DNA of 64,000 nt from Crocodylus rhombifer. Taxonomy: Eukaryota; Chordata; Crocodylia; Crocodylidae. Of this stretch, positions 1 through 9,398 are shown piece by piece (position 1 is the stretch's first letter; the number at the start of each line of letters is the position of its first letter). The notes under the pieces were generated by a model that searched no databases, was not told the origin of the DNA, and saw only the letters and a program-made list of their open reading frames with translations. The DNA lies in NCBI GenBank assembly GCA_038503035.1, contig JAVSML010024368.1, forward strand, positions 1 through 64,000, read 5' to 3'. A program made the position numbers and the translations under genes.

Positions 1-73
1 AAAAAAAAAAAAGTATTACCTGTTTTTCATTTTTGACTGTTTTGTGCTCTGATATTTTCAAATGGAAGAAAAA

Positions 74-840
74 TGGTTTGTGACAGAATGGCATCTTGGG
101 GGTTGCCATGATCTCCCCTAATGCCCCCATACTAGTAAGCCTAAAAGGGCACCCTCAGTTCTCACCTGCCATGTCTTTGATGGATAATATTTAATAGGGA
201 GGCTGCCTTTCTGTCCTCTCTAGCTGTACATTGGCCTTGGGTCTCCTGCATCCCTTGTGGGTCCTGTTCTGTATTGGGTGTTTCAGAGCACCCTAGCCTT
301 ATGGGCCATGTGTGGCTCCAACCACCCCTTTACCACGCCCCAAGCTTCGCTGATGCAACTGAAGTTCTTCAGTCTCACTCCCTGACCCCTCTCTCTGGGG
401 CTGGGGTTCCCACACTGCTGTAGGTCTCCTATAAGGCCTCCTCCAACCCCTAAAGCCTCACCCAAACCTCTGGTGAAAACAGCAAACAAAGCACAAGCCC
501 CTGGGCTATAACATAAATCCTAGCCACCCGGCTATAACATTATTCCAGCCACATCAGGGATGCTCCATACTTCCCCCAGTCTCAGAGCTGTACCTGCAGT
601 CTGGTGTCTCCCCTCTGCTTGCTCTGGGAGAGCTCCTTCCCCCATGGCTGCTGGCAGCAAACTACCTTCCTGGTCTCAGGCCTCAGATTTATATAGGAAC
701 CTGGCTCTGCCCCTTCCAGTCAGCTGAGCAGGTGCAGGTGCGGCCACTTCCCTCGTTAACTGGTTGTCCTGGCAACCTGCAGCTGGGTGCTTAGCTCTGC
801 TCTCAAAGTAGCAGGCACCTTAGTGCTCTGCTACATGGTT
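74..840 (-). mobile_element. Solo LTR, copy 1, with perfect 5-bp target duplication
   Basis: The LTR proper spans 79-835 (757 bp). It starts TGTGACAG and ends CTCTGCTACA, so it has the TG...CA ends of an LTR. TGGTT at 74-78 is repeated exactly at 836-840, a 5-bp target duplication. It is related along its length to the copies at 3950-5039, 14600-15389 and 44802-45644. No internal retroviral sequence adjoins it, so it looks like a solo LTR left by LTR-LTR recombination. The sense strand is not certain. A minus-strand TATA-like CTATATAAA (688-696) with a GC-rich stretch upstream, and a minus-strand ATTAAA near the other end, favour minus. The family name is unknown to me; a 5-bp duplication occurs in several LTR groups. 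Confidence 0.82.
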
Positions 841-1449
841 CTTGAAAGTGGTAATGAAGGCTCAGTCACTAAGCAGATATATTATTTGCTGAGACTGAGA
901 AACAGAAGAATTTAGACTGTCCTGCTTTAAAACATGTAGACTGCTTACGGCCATAATGCCCCCATCCAAAAAATGGTGCTTTAAACTCTGTGCACCCCCA
1001 TGCTGAGCGCAGCTCATGCCTAGAAGAAGCATCATGTTAATTGGAGCCAGCTCTCCTACCACCTGTATAGATTGGGCTCTTCAGAGGGGCTTATTTGGGT
1101 GCTTTTACCTAATATCTAACTGAGTCAGCTTTAGATAACAGTGCTAAAAAACCCCACTGAGGTGCCTGACCTATACAGATGTTACAGAGCCAGGGCAAAG
1201 TAATGTGCTGTTTCTTCCAGTAAAGTGCGACTTTTGTTTTTTGTTTCCACTTCTGTCAACAGCCATACTGGATAGTGTTTTTTAATGTTACTTTCTTTTT
1301 AAATATTTTGATTGCATTCTGAAGTAAGAAGTGGCCAACAGATGCCAAATGTTGAATCCATGCTCTTCTCACTTAGCTACAACTCAGGAAAACTATATTC
1401 ATTAGGGGTTTTTACCTTAGTAGTGGACCAAGGATTTGGGTCCAGATCT
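841..1449. other. Unannotated spacer
   Basis: This stretch lies between the solo LTR and the 3' end of the first CR1. I see no convincing ORF, RNA gene or terminal repeat in it. Short open frames here have no recognisable motif. Confidence 0.5.
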
Positions 1450-1537
1450 TCATAGTTTCATAGACGGTAGGGTCAGAAGGGACCTGAGCAGATCATCAAG
1501 TCTGACCCCCTGCCATGGGGAGGAAAGAATACTGGAG

Positions 1538-1837
1538 TCAAATGACCCCGGCAAGGTGTCTATCTAGCCTTCTTCTGAAGACCCCCAGGGTAGGAGTGAG
1601 CACCATTTCCCTTGGCAGTTGGTTCCAGTTCCTAGCTGCCCTGACTATGAAGTAGTGCCTCCTGATATCTAGCCTGAATCTACCCTCTGCCAGCTTGTGA
1701 CCGTTAGTCCTAGTCACTCCTGGCAGTGCTCGGGGGAACAGGGACTTCCCCAATGCCTGCTGGTCCCCCTCAGTCAGTTTATAAACAGCCACCACATCCC
1801 CACTCATCCTTCTGTTGTGGAGGCTGAACAGGTTCAA
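1538..1837 (-). pseudogene. CR1 copy A ORF2 C-terminal domain remnant
   Basis: This minus-strand open stretch of about 99 codons carries the conserved CR1 tail: LFSLHNRRMSGDVVAVYK, then NGHKLAEGRFRLDIRRHYF, then a WNQLP motif. This region follows the RT in CR1 ORF2 and its function is not well defined. It overlaps the RT-containing frame by a few bases in a different frame, so a frameshift separates it from the RT. The 3' UTR and terminal repeat follow at 1450-1537. Confidence 0.85.
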
Positions 1838-2900
1838 GTCCCGTAGCTTCCCCTCGTAGGGCCTGCCTTGCTGCCCCCGATCATGCGAGTGGCCCTCCTG
1901 TGGCCTCCCTCAATGCTGTCCACATCCCTCCTGAAGTGTGCCGCCCAGAACTGGACGCAGTACTCCAACTGCAGCTTGACCAGTGTTGCATGGGGGAGGA
2001 TCACCTCCTTGGACCTACTTGAGATGCATCTGTGGATGGATGACAAGGTGCGGTTAGCCTTCCTGACCACATCCCCACATTGTCGGCTCATATTCATCTT
2101 GGAGTCAATAATGACTCCAAGATCATTTTCTGCCTCTGTGCTGACGAGAAGGGAGTCTCCCAGCCTATAGGTATGCTGCTGGTTATTCCTCCCCAGGTGC
2201 AATACCTTACACTTTTCAATATTGAAATCCATCCTGTTCTCACCCACCCACTCCTGTAACCTGTCCATATCTAGTTGCAGTCTGTGCTTCTCCTCTACTT
2301 CTCCCCACATCTTAGTGTCATTTGTGAATTTGAACAAGGTGCTTTTCACCCCCTCTTCCAAGTTGCTGATGAAGATGTTGAACAGTGCGGGCTGAAGGAC
2401 CAAGCCCTGGGGAACCCACTACCCACATCCCTCCAAGTTGAAAATGACCCATCCACCACCAGTCCAGCCCTCCAGCCAATTAGCGACCCATCTGACCGTG
2501 TAAGCATCAACACCACAGTCACCTAATTTTTTAATGAGGATGGGGTGAGAGACAGTATTTAAGGCCTTCCTAAAGTCCAGAAAGACTATGTCTACTGCGA
2601 CACCTGCGTCCAAGGCTTTTGTGACCTGGTCGTAGAAGGCCAGCAGGTTGGTCTGACAGGACTTGCCTCTAATGAACTCATGTTGGTTGCCCCTAAGCAT
2701 AATCTCCCCTGCCCGTCCCTCGCAGATATGCACCTGGATAATTTTCTTAAAGAGCATCCCCAGGACTGAGGTAAGACTAACAGGCCTATAGTTTCCTGAG
2801 TCCTCCTTCCTCCCTTTTTTGAAAATGGGGACCACATTGGCCCTTTTCTAGTCCTCTGGCACTTCACCAGAGCACCATGAGTGCTTGTAAAGCCATGCCA
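1834..2900 (-). pseudogene. CR1 copy A reverse transcriptase remnant
   Basis: This is the reverse transcriptase domain of CR1 ORF2, which copies element RNA at the nicked target. From the minus strand one reads VPIFKKGRKEDSGNYRPVSL, then VFLDFRKALNTVSHPIL, an in-frame TAG at 2419-2421, VPQGLVLQPALFNIFI, and the active-site region LFKFTNDTKMWG. CR1 RTs normally have FADD at the catalytic box; here it is FTND, so one catalytic Asp position is lost. Next come WVGENRMDFNIEKCKVLHLG and IHRCISSRSKEVIL, typical of CR1. With the stop and the mutated box the protein cannot be active. Confidence 0.92.
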
Positions 2901-3046
2901 GGGGTCCCACAATGACCTCTGCTAATTCCTTCAGCACTCTGGTGGAGATAGTCAGGACTTGCTGATTTGAACATGTCTAGTCCTTCCAGAAGTTCTTGAC
3001 TAGGTCTTCACTGACCCTGGACCTGGCTGTGCCTCCCCTGGGACTG

Positions 3047-3949
3047 TCAGGGATCCCAGTGGGGGGGGATGACCTGGTCCCTGCTCAGAAAAATGGAGGC
3101 AAAGAAATTGTTAAAGAGATTAGCTTTGTCATCTGGTGCGACCACCATAGTTCCTAGCGTGTCCTGCAGAGGCCCCACGTTACCTGGTACCTGCTTTTTA
3201 CCTGCTATGTATTTAAAAAAGGACTTCTTGTTATACTTGATCTGGGTTGCTAGTCCCAGTTCCATCTCCGCCTTAGCCTTCCTAACAGCCCCACTACAAT
3301 CTCGAGCCAAGGAGGTATAATCCTCCCTTGTGATGGCCCCTCCCTTCCATTGGGTGTACACCTCCTTTTTAGCTTTGAGATGTTCCTGGATGCTTTTGGT
3401 GAGCCACGGGGGCTTTTGAGCACTCTTGCCCCCTTTGATCCGTGTTGGGATTGTCACTCTTTGGGCTTGGAGGATTGTCTCCATAAGGAATGGCCACTCT
3501 TCTTGGACTCCCAACTCCCCTCCCTTCCGGGACCTCAGAACCTCCTCAACTAGTCTCCCTACCTTATTGAAATCTGCCTTCCTGAAGTCCAGGGCTGTTG
3601 CCTTGCTGCAGGCCTTTGACACCCTGCACTGGATGATGAATTCCAGTAGGCGATGATCGCTATTGCCCAGGTGGTCAAGAACCCACAGTCCCCTCACCAG
3701 GTCATTGCCTGTGGCCAGGACCAGGTCCAGCAAGGCATTTCTCCTGGTGGGACTGTGCACCTCCTGGGTTAGATGGAGGTCCTGTAACTTGGCTAGGAAC
3801 CTATGTGAGCAGTCAGACCTGGCTGACTGTTCTTCCCAGCAGATGTCTAGATAGTTTAGGTCACTCATGATCACCACATCCTTTGACTTAACTGCCTTCT
3901 CAAGCTGATCTGAGAATTCCCGGTCTTGCTCATCTCCCTGGTTGGGTGG
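3047..3949 (-). pseudogene. CR1 copy A endonuclease C-terminal half and linker
   Basis: An open minus-strand stretch of about 300 codons covers the C-terminal half of the APE-type endonuclease and the linker to the RT. Visible motifs are DLNYLDICWEEQ (CR1 GDFNYPDICW block; the Gly is Ser here), LLDLVLATGNDLV, GNSDHRLLEF (the catalytic SDH is kept), TALDFRKADFNKV and KSFFKYIAGKK. The frame is closed upstream only because the LTR at 3950-5039 interrupts it. The apparent start Met comes from the last bases of the LTR and is not a real start. The endonuclease continues at 5045-5461. Confidence 0.9.
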
Positions 3950-5044
3950 TGTCATGGTGCGGGGTCTTAGGGGTGGCCGTGATCTCCCCTAGCGCCCCCT
4001 ACCATGCCAAGTTCGTCTCAAAGCATCCTCGTTCTTTCCTGCCACGTCTTGATCTTATATATATAAAAGGGAGGCTACCTCTCATCTTCTTGGACATGGT
4101 TCTACTCCTGTGCATTAGCCCTGTTGCACTAATGGGTGTTCCTGCGCCCCCAGCCTTATGGGCTATGAGTGGCTCCAACTGCCCCTTTACCATGCCCCAA
4201 GCCTCGCTGATATCCCGGACGTTGTTTGGTCTGTCTGGCTCTCTGCGCCCTCTCTGGCGCTTGGGCTCTCAGCAGCCCTTATCTCACAACTGCACCCCAC
4301 AGGCGCTCCGGCTTTCAGCTGCCTTGTCTCGCAACTGCGCCCCAGAGGCACCCTTCTTGCGCTGTCCCCTTTGCTCTGGGGCGCTTCTTGCTGCCTTGGG
4401 GCTCAGGTGGCCGTAGCCATGCCTGGCCCCAACTCTCCTCCTCGGGGTCTCAAACCCCCTTGCAGGGCTCAGGCAGCCTCAGCCTTACCTGGCCTCCAAT
4501 TCTCCATTCCCCTTCTCAGGGCTGGGGTCAGTGCACCCCAAATGCTGTGCCTTCTCTGGCACCAGGGTCCCCACGCTACCGTGGGTCCCCTATGAGGCCT
4601 CCTCCAACCCCTAATAGCCTCACCCAGACCTCTGGTTGTAAACAGTAAACCGTCAACACAAACTCAAAGCCCCTTGGCTGCAACACAAACTAAGCCATCC
4701 GGCTATAACCACATTCGAGACTGTCACAGGGTCTCTCCCTCCCTCACCCATAACAACTGCCCATACATCCTGGCCTCTTCCCTTTCCTCACTCCGGCAGA
4801 GTTCCCACCCCTATGGCTGTTGGCTTCCTCCCTGGCCTCAGCCTGGGTTTATATATAGGTCAGGCCCTGCCCCTTCCGGTCAGCTGACTCACCGGTTTCC
4901 CGGGCAACCCACAGCTGTGTTTCTTTATTACTACTGTGGCTGCCCTGGTAACCAGCAGCTGAGCTCTCCACTCCCTGCTAGGGCCCTCTGTCTAGCTGTT
5001 TCCACCCTAAGGAGCAGGGCACCTGCGTGCTCTGTGACAGATGG
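3945..5044 (-). mobile_element. Solo LTR, copy 2, inserted in CR1 copy A
   Basis: The LTR proper is 3950-5039 (1,090 bp), starting TGTCATGGTGCG and ending GCTCTGTGACA. The flanks are GGTGG (3945-3949) and GATGG (5040-5044), a 5-bp target duplication with one difference. Removing the LTR and one flank copy rejoins the CR1 endonuclease reading YYRP to PNQGD, which independently confirms both borders. It is clearly related to the copies at 79, 14600 and 44802. A TATA-like TTTATATATAG at 4848-4858 reads as CTATATATAAA on the minus strand beside a GC-rich stretch. Another TATA-like run lies on the plus strand at 4056-4069, so orientation is inferred, not proven. Open frames inside it are chance. 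Confidence 0.9.
4848..4858 (-). promoter_or_regulatory. Candidate TATA box of solo LTR copy 2
   Basis: Minus-strand CTATATATAAA lies about 180 bp inside the LTR, with a GC-rich run (GGGGCAGGGCC) just upstream. The matching site in copy 1 is CTATATAAA at 688-696. Position and conservation fit a U3 promoter, but no transcription evidence is available from sequence alone. Confidence 0.4.
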
Positions 5045-5461
5045 CCTGTAGTAGACCCCCACCATTAAGTCCCTTTCCCCCCAACCCCCTTGTATTCTGA
5101 TCCAGAGCACTTCAGTGTGCCCCTCCTCTGACCCAGTGTTGTTTGGTGAGGATGTGTATTGTTCTTTGACGTAGAGTGCCACACCACCACCTTTCCTCCC
5201 TGTCCTATCTCTCTTGTACAGCCTGTAACCCTTGATGTTCACCGCCCAGTTGTGTGTTGCATCCCACCAAGTTTCAGTGATCTCCACTATGTCTGGGTTT
5301 GTGTTAGCTAGCAGGAGGGCAAGTTCTTCTTGCTTGTTTCCCATAGTCTGAGCATTGATGTAGGGGCATTTAAGGCCTCCTGAAGGTGCATGCACTGCCT
5401 CCCTAATCCCAGGACTATCTGGGCTCCTGGCTCTTACCTGGGTATGTCTCATGCTTGTCAC
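5045..5461 (-). pseudogene. CR1 copy A endonuclease N-terminal half
   Basis: The minus strand reads CPYINAQTMGNKQEEL, then NPDIVEITETWWD, containing the endonuclease catalytic Glu, then GYRLYKRDRTGRKGGGVALY and a DLMVGVYYRP end. That end joins directly to PNQGDEQD on the far side of the LTR. These are the early motifs of APE-like CR1 endonucleases, which nick the target for target-primed reverse transcription. The true ORF2 start lies around 5461, but the exact start codon cannot be fixed. Confidence 0.9.
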
Positions 5462-5555
5462 CTGTCTTGGCTGGGCTGTTCTTGTGGGTAACTCTTGGTT
5501 TGGTGTTCTGTGGCTCGCTTCATCCTCATCCTCCCCTTCCCCTGATGAGCCTAGT

Positions 5556-5755
5556 TTAAAGCCCGCTGGAGAAGATCAGCCAACCTGAAAGAGAACACAC
5601 GCTTACCTTTGGGGGAGAGGTGAAGCCCATCCCACCTGAGCATGTCTCTTGTCCTGAAGTATGGGTCATGGTACAAAAAGCCGAAGCCCACCTCAAGACA
5701 CCATTTCCGACACCAGTTGACCTCTTTGATCCAGCCCTCATGGCATCATCCACGT
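5556..5755 (-). pseudogene. CR1 ORF1 C-terminal (esterase-like) remnant
   Basis: The minus-strand frame carries decayed versions of the end of CR1 ORF1. MGFTSPPKV corresponds to the family DGLHLSPKG block, and SLSGWLIFSSGL to SGWLADL. In CR1 this end belongs to an SGNH-hydrolase-like esterase domain. Only about 65 codons remain and the 5' part is absent. Confidence 0.65.
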
Positions 5756-6493
5756 CCGCTTACTGGAAGGACAGATGAGAAGACCACAAAGTTGCCCAAT
5801 TTCCACTGATTTTAGTGGGACTTAAACATCTAAATACCATTTAGTATTTGGCTTTTAGTGCTGAAATATACATTTTCTGATTCCTGTTTTTTTCTTCAAA
5901 TGGATTTCAAATAAAAGACCTGGAGTTAAATTGTTTTGTTGGTTTTCATCCAGAAAAGTTTGTATTAGAGGGTAGGAAGAAGCTGGTAGCTTGTAGACAG
6001 CCTAGCAGCAAGTATATTTAATATAAACTCTATAGTAGTATGTTGGAAATGAAAGTTGTAGATTTGGCAAAGGTTACATGTGTATGTCAGGGATCCTGTT
6101 TTTCTCTGTTTAAAGTTCTCAAATTTTCTGATAAAAATTCAAAATTCTCTGATTAAAACCCCCCAAATCTACATTTTTCTGTTATTAAAATGAAACTTAC
6201 ATAGGTATCAGTTGAAATATTGATAGATTTACAATTTCAAAGCAATTTGGAAGCCTATCAGTCCCTCAGTCATTATAATAAAAATAAATTATAAATAACT
6301 ATATATTTTTGACATTTGATTTTGTTTTTTTTTCATCATGAGAGATAAGAGCTGCCATTGCCTCCTTTGGTCACAAGGACAGGAGTCCAGCTGTGGCTGT
6401 CTCCTTCCCTTCTTTTGTGGCACTGAGCAGCCCTGATGTGCTAGTGCCCTGTTCCTACCCATGATGTTGCCTCTCACTCATAAGTCACAGACC

Positions 6494-6712
6494 CCTCAGC
6501 TCTGCTGGTGCCCTTCACTCCTGACCCACAGTCTCCTGGCCCTGCCAGTGCTCCTCATTCCCAACACACAGTTCTCCCCTCTGCCCCCAGCCCTGCTGGT
6601 GTCCCCCACTTCCATCTACCTAGCAGCCTCCTGTCCCTGCCAGTCTCCCTCACTCCCAACCCATGGTCCCCCATCCCTGCTGGTGCTCCTTACTCGTGAT
6701 CCACAGCTCCCT
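6494..6712. repeat. Minisatellite, about 40-bp unit, about 5 copies
   Basis: Degenerate tandem units each contain a block like CCCTGCTGGTGCTCCT followed by CACTCCTGACCCACAG. I count about five units with spacing near 40 bp. It lies inside the GC-rich core of the hAT-like element. Confidence 0.65.
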
Positions 6713-6833
6713 GCCAACAGAGGGGGCCCCCACCCAGGAATCTGTGGGGGGTGGGATCTGTGGGGGTGGGAGAGGATGCAGGTTGCCCGCTGTGGGGCTC
6801 AGGGTTTCCCACCTTGCTGCCCTCCCCTGGGGG

Positions 6834-7149
6834 CCTCCACAGCCCAGTAGGCAGGACCCAGTATGGGAGGGCAGAGCAGGGCAGGGAGGTTTGATGCTGG
6901 CATTGTCTCCAGGCTCCCCCCACCAGCTGTGCCACCAAGGTAAGGCACCCCCTGCCCACCAAGCAGCAGTGGGGCATGGGGGAGGCACAATTCTGTGCCA
7001 CTGCTGCCCTTGCTGCTGCCAGGTGGGCACGGGGCACCTTGCCATGGCAGTACAGCTGGTGCAGGGCTCCTGGTGGTCGTAGCAGCACTAAGCCTCCCTG
7101 CCCTGTTCCACCTTCCCATGCCAAGTCCCATGTGCTGGGCTGTGGAGGT
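6834..7149. repeat. Long imperfect palindrome, arms about 150 bp
   Basis: The left arm begins CCTCCACAGCCCAG (6834) and includes GGGCAGGGAGG and CACCAGCTGTG. The right arm ends CTGGGCTGTGGAGG (7149) and contains the reverse complements CCTCCCTGCCC and TACAGCTGGTG. The centre is a perfect GGCACA-ATTC-TGTGCC hairpin at 6984-6999. By eye the arms are roughly three quarters identical. It may be an inverted duplication within the element. Confidence 0.8.
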
Positions 7150-7819
7150 GGCCAGACTGCAGCCCTGCACCTCTCTGTGGGAGCACAAATATGGTGGGGG
7201 ACATGTGCCCCTCCATGCACCCCCAGTGTTTCATGGGGAGCCAGCCCCTGTGGCTCCATCTTGTTCCCTGGCTGTGTCCCACGGTTGCTCATTCCCACCC
7301 TGGCCCTGGGCTCTGGGTACTGGCAGCACCCCCAGCCCCAGCCGCCAACCCTGCCCCACTCTCTCCCTCACCACGGCTGTTGTTATCACCTCAATCTTCC
7401 CTCCCCCACCCTCCACATGAGTTGCCTATTCACCCCACTTCCCACCCAGCTTACCTGTGGGAGCTACTTTCCACCGCTGCCTGAGACTGTATTCCCAGCC
7501 ATATGCATGTGTGTGCACACACATGCACTTGGCGCTCCCTGTGACCCACTTCCCTCAGCCCCAAGCAACCTCTTGCAGGCTGGAACTCTGCCAGCCTGCA
7601 AGAGGAGACCTGTAGTTTCCTGCATTTTTCTCCTTTGAAGGAGAAAATCCACATTTGTCTGTGGCAAACAGAAAACCTGGGTCCCTGATGATGATCTCTA
7701 CAAACTTACTATACGCAGCTAGAATTTTGGGGCTTTTTTTTTTTTTTAACTCAGACATCTACAGACTCCATGGTGGCAGTTGGCCATGTGATGAAGTTTT
7801 GGCAAAAACCTGCCTATTA

Positions 7820-9398
7820 TAAATGTAACCCAGGTACACCCAAGTACTGTGCTCCCCTCTCCAGATAGAAGGGATGGGTGGCAGGCAGGAGTGCTGTGAG
7901 AGGGATATGCAATATGTAAGCCAGATCCCTCTACTCCTTATAGAGTCAGGCCAGGACAAGAGATACTTAACTATATAAAGATTTATTAATATATACAAAA
8001 ATGAAGATAAATTGCTATTAATAAACTACACACACACACGTACAAAATAAAGGCTGAAAGATTACACCCCTCCAGGTAGCTCCAAACAATATGTTGATTG
8101 ACAGTCAAAAATAATCAACCAACAGTTAATTCCAGGTGGGCACATATACATGGAATTAAACAACGGTCAAAACACAAATATACACAGGTAAGTATAGGCA
8201 AGTATATATAACCAACAGGGAAGGGGTCCCAACAGTGTCCCTTAAGAGATTTATACTTAACGCTCTATTAAATGACTAACATACAGAGTTAAAATGTCCA
8301 CAAAATACAAGGCGCAGTGTTACAGACCAGGAGGCGCTCTCCCACAAAATATAAGATATCTCAACAATCAGTTAACTCAAGTTTCCCCAAGGATAAACTG
8401 CCTCACAGCCAGGGTAGCTCCCCTCCCCTGTGGGAATCCCTTCCCCAACAAACTCATGACTCCAGGGCCTGGATGGGTGGTCCTCATCCCCTTGGCTGAG
8501 GTGCTTCTCATAGTCAAGGCCTCTGGAGCCACTGACTCCCCTTGGGCTGCTGTCCCAGGTGGCCCTGTGCACTGTCACAGGTGCTGAGGGATCTGCCTTC
8601 TGCTAGGGGTTGGATGCCCTGGATGCCTCATGGGGTGTTGGGGCTCAATCTGCTCCCGGACCCTCCATACAGTGTTGCCTGCACTGAGCCGTTGGCCTTG
8701 TGTTGGTGGCTGCAGACCTGAGCTGCCTCAAGTGACTCCCAGGGTCTAACTCCATGCCACACCACCTTCACTGAGTTCCCTGGCCACTTGCCAGGGATTG
8801 TAGACCCGAGTCACCTCAAGCTGCTTCCAGTGTCTCAAGCTTCACACGCTGTTGTGTGCACCGAGGTCCCAGTTGTACTCCAGGGGGTGCAAACCCAAGC
8901 TGCCTTGTGCAGCTCCCAGGGTCTGGGCTCCATGCACTGCTGCGTGCACCAGGTCCCTGGCCTCACACCAGGGTTACAGACCCAAGCTGCCTCAAATGGC
9001 TCCCAGGGTCTGTGCTCTGTGCACTGATACTGTGTTCCCCACATTGGAGCTGGGGATGCAACTACTCGCTGCTCATAAAGAAGCATCTTTGGGCTCTTCA
9101 GGATGCTGGTTCTGTCCTCTGGCCAGCAAACGCCATCTCTTCTTTGCCCATCCTCTTCTCTGTCCCTTGACACATCTGCTGCATGCTGGGCATGCAGCTC
9201 CTTTTATTCATCTTGGAGATTCTGCCCCAGAGTGTTGTTGGACTTGTTGTCCAGGGTTCTCCTCTCCTCCACCCCCTGGCAGGGGCAGGGCAAGCCCCTT
9301 CCCAGCATTACTTGGTTGGTGGACGGGCTTCACCAATAATAATGAAGATTCTCTGAGCCTGGGTGTGTCTGGCTATATTGGTAATTCTGCCACATAAA
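7820..9398 (+). mobile_element. Candidate long solo LTR (or similar element) with 4-bp duplication
   Basis: TGTAACCCAG at 7824 and GCCACA ending at 9394 give TG...CA ends. TAAA precedes (7820-7823) and TAAA follows (9395-9398), a 4-bp target duplication. A strong TATA-like CTATATAAAG lies at 7971-7980, about 150 bp inside, and suggests plus orientation. The length of about 1.57 kb is long for an LTR, and a 4-bp AT-rich duplication can arise by chance, so this is tentative. It shows no clear relation to the 5-bp-duplication LTR family. The open frames inside fall in the minisatellite. Confidence 0.45.
8712..9060. repeat. Minisatellite, about 88-bp unit, 4 copies
   Basis: Units start near 8712, 8800, 8889 and 8976. 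Each opens with a variant of GCAGACCCAAGCTGCCTC, then TCCCAGGGTCT and a CATGCACTG block. The spacing is 87-89 bp. It lies within the candidate LTR. Confidence 0.8.

Larger units (their letters stand above)
1450..3949 (-). mobile_element. CR1 LINE copy A, 3' part (antisense)
   Basis: This is the 3' portion of a long CR1 non-LTR retrotransposon on the minus strand. On the plus strand it opens with the CR1 3' terminus, TTCATAGACGGTAGGGTCAG, followed by the usual CTGACCCCCTGCC. Reading leftward on the minus strand it encodes the second half of the endonuclease, the linker, the reverse transcriptase and the C-terminal domain, in several frames. The same element resumes at 5045 beyond an inserted LTR. 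Together the parts give about 3.2 kb, truncated in ORF1. It is dead: stops and frame changes separate the domains, and the RT active-site box is altered. Confidence 0.93.
5045..5757 (-). mobile_element. CR1 LINE copy A, 5' part (antisense)
   Basis: This is the continuation of the CR1 beyond the inserted LTR. It holds the N-terminal half of the endonuclease (5045-5461) and the end of ORF1 (about 5556-5755). Similarity to CR1 stops near 5757, so the copy is 5'-truncated within ORF1, as is usual for LINEs. Confidence 0.9.
6088..7687. mobile_element. hAT-like non-autonomous element with GC-rich core
   Basis: The ends are inverted: CAGGGATCCTGTTTTTCTCT at 6088, and the right end read in reverse complement is CAGGGACCCAGGTTTTCTGT (ending at 7687). 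The CAGGG start is typical of hAT elements. No clean 8-bp target duplication is visible, so the class is inferred. The first 360 bp are AT-rich. The core is GC-rich and holds a 40-bp-period minisatellite (6494-6712) and a long palindrome (6834-7149). The overlapping open frames on both strands here reflect that GC-rich repeat structure and have no domain motifs. No transposase was recognised. Confidence 0.5.

Noticed and set aside
3950..5039. Host gene in the frames at 3946-4648
   Set aside because: They lie within the solo LTR, overlap each other in different frames and have no motifs.
6650..7667. Many overlapping open frames on both strands, some above 200 codons
   Set aside because: They fall in GC-rich minisatellite and palindrome sequence where stops are rare. 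No domain, start context or consistent frame supports a gene.
8712..9060. CRISPR-like array
   Set aside because: The units are contiguous diverged tandem repeats without unique spacers, and the genome is vertebrate. It is a minisatellite.
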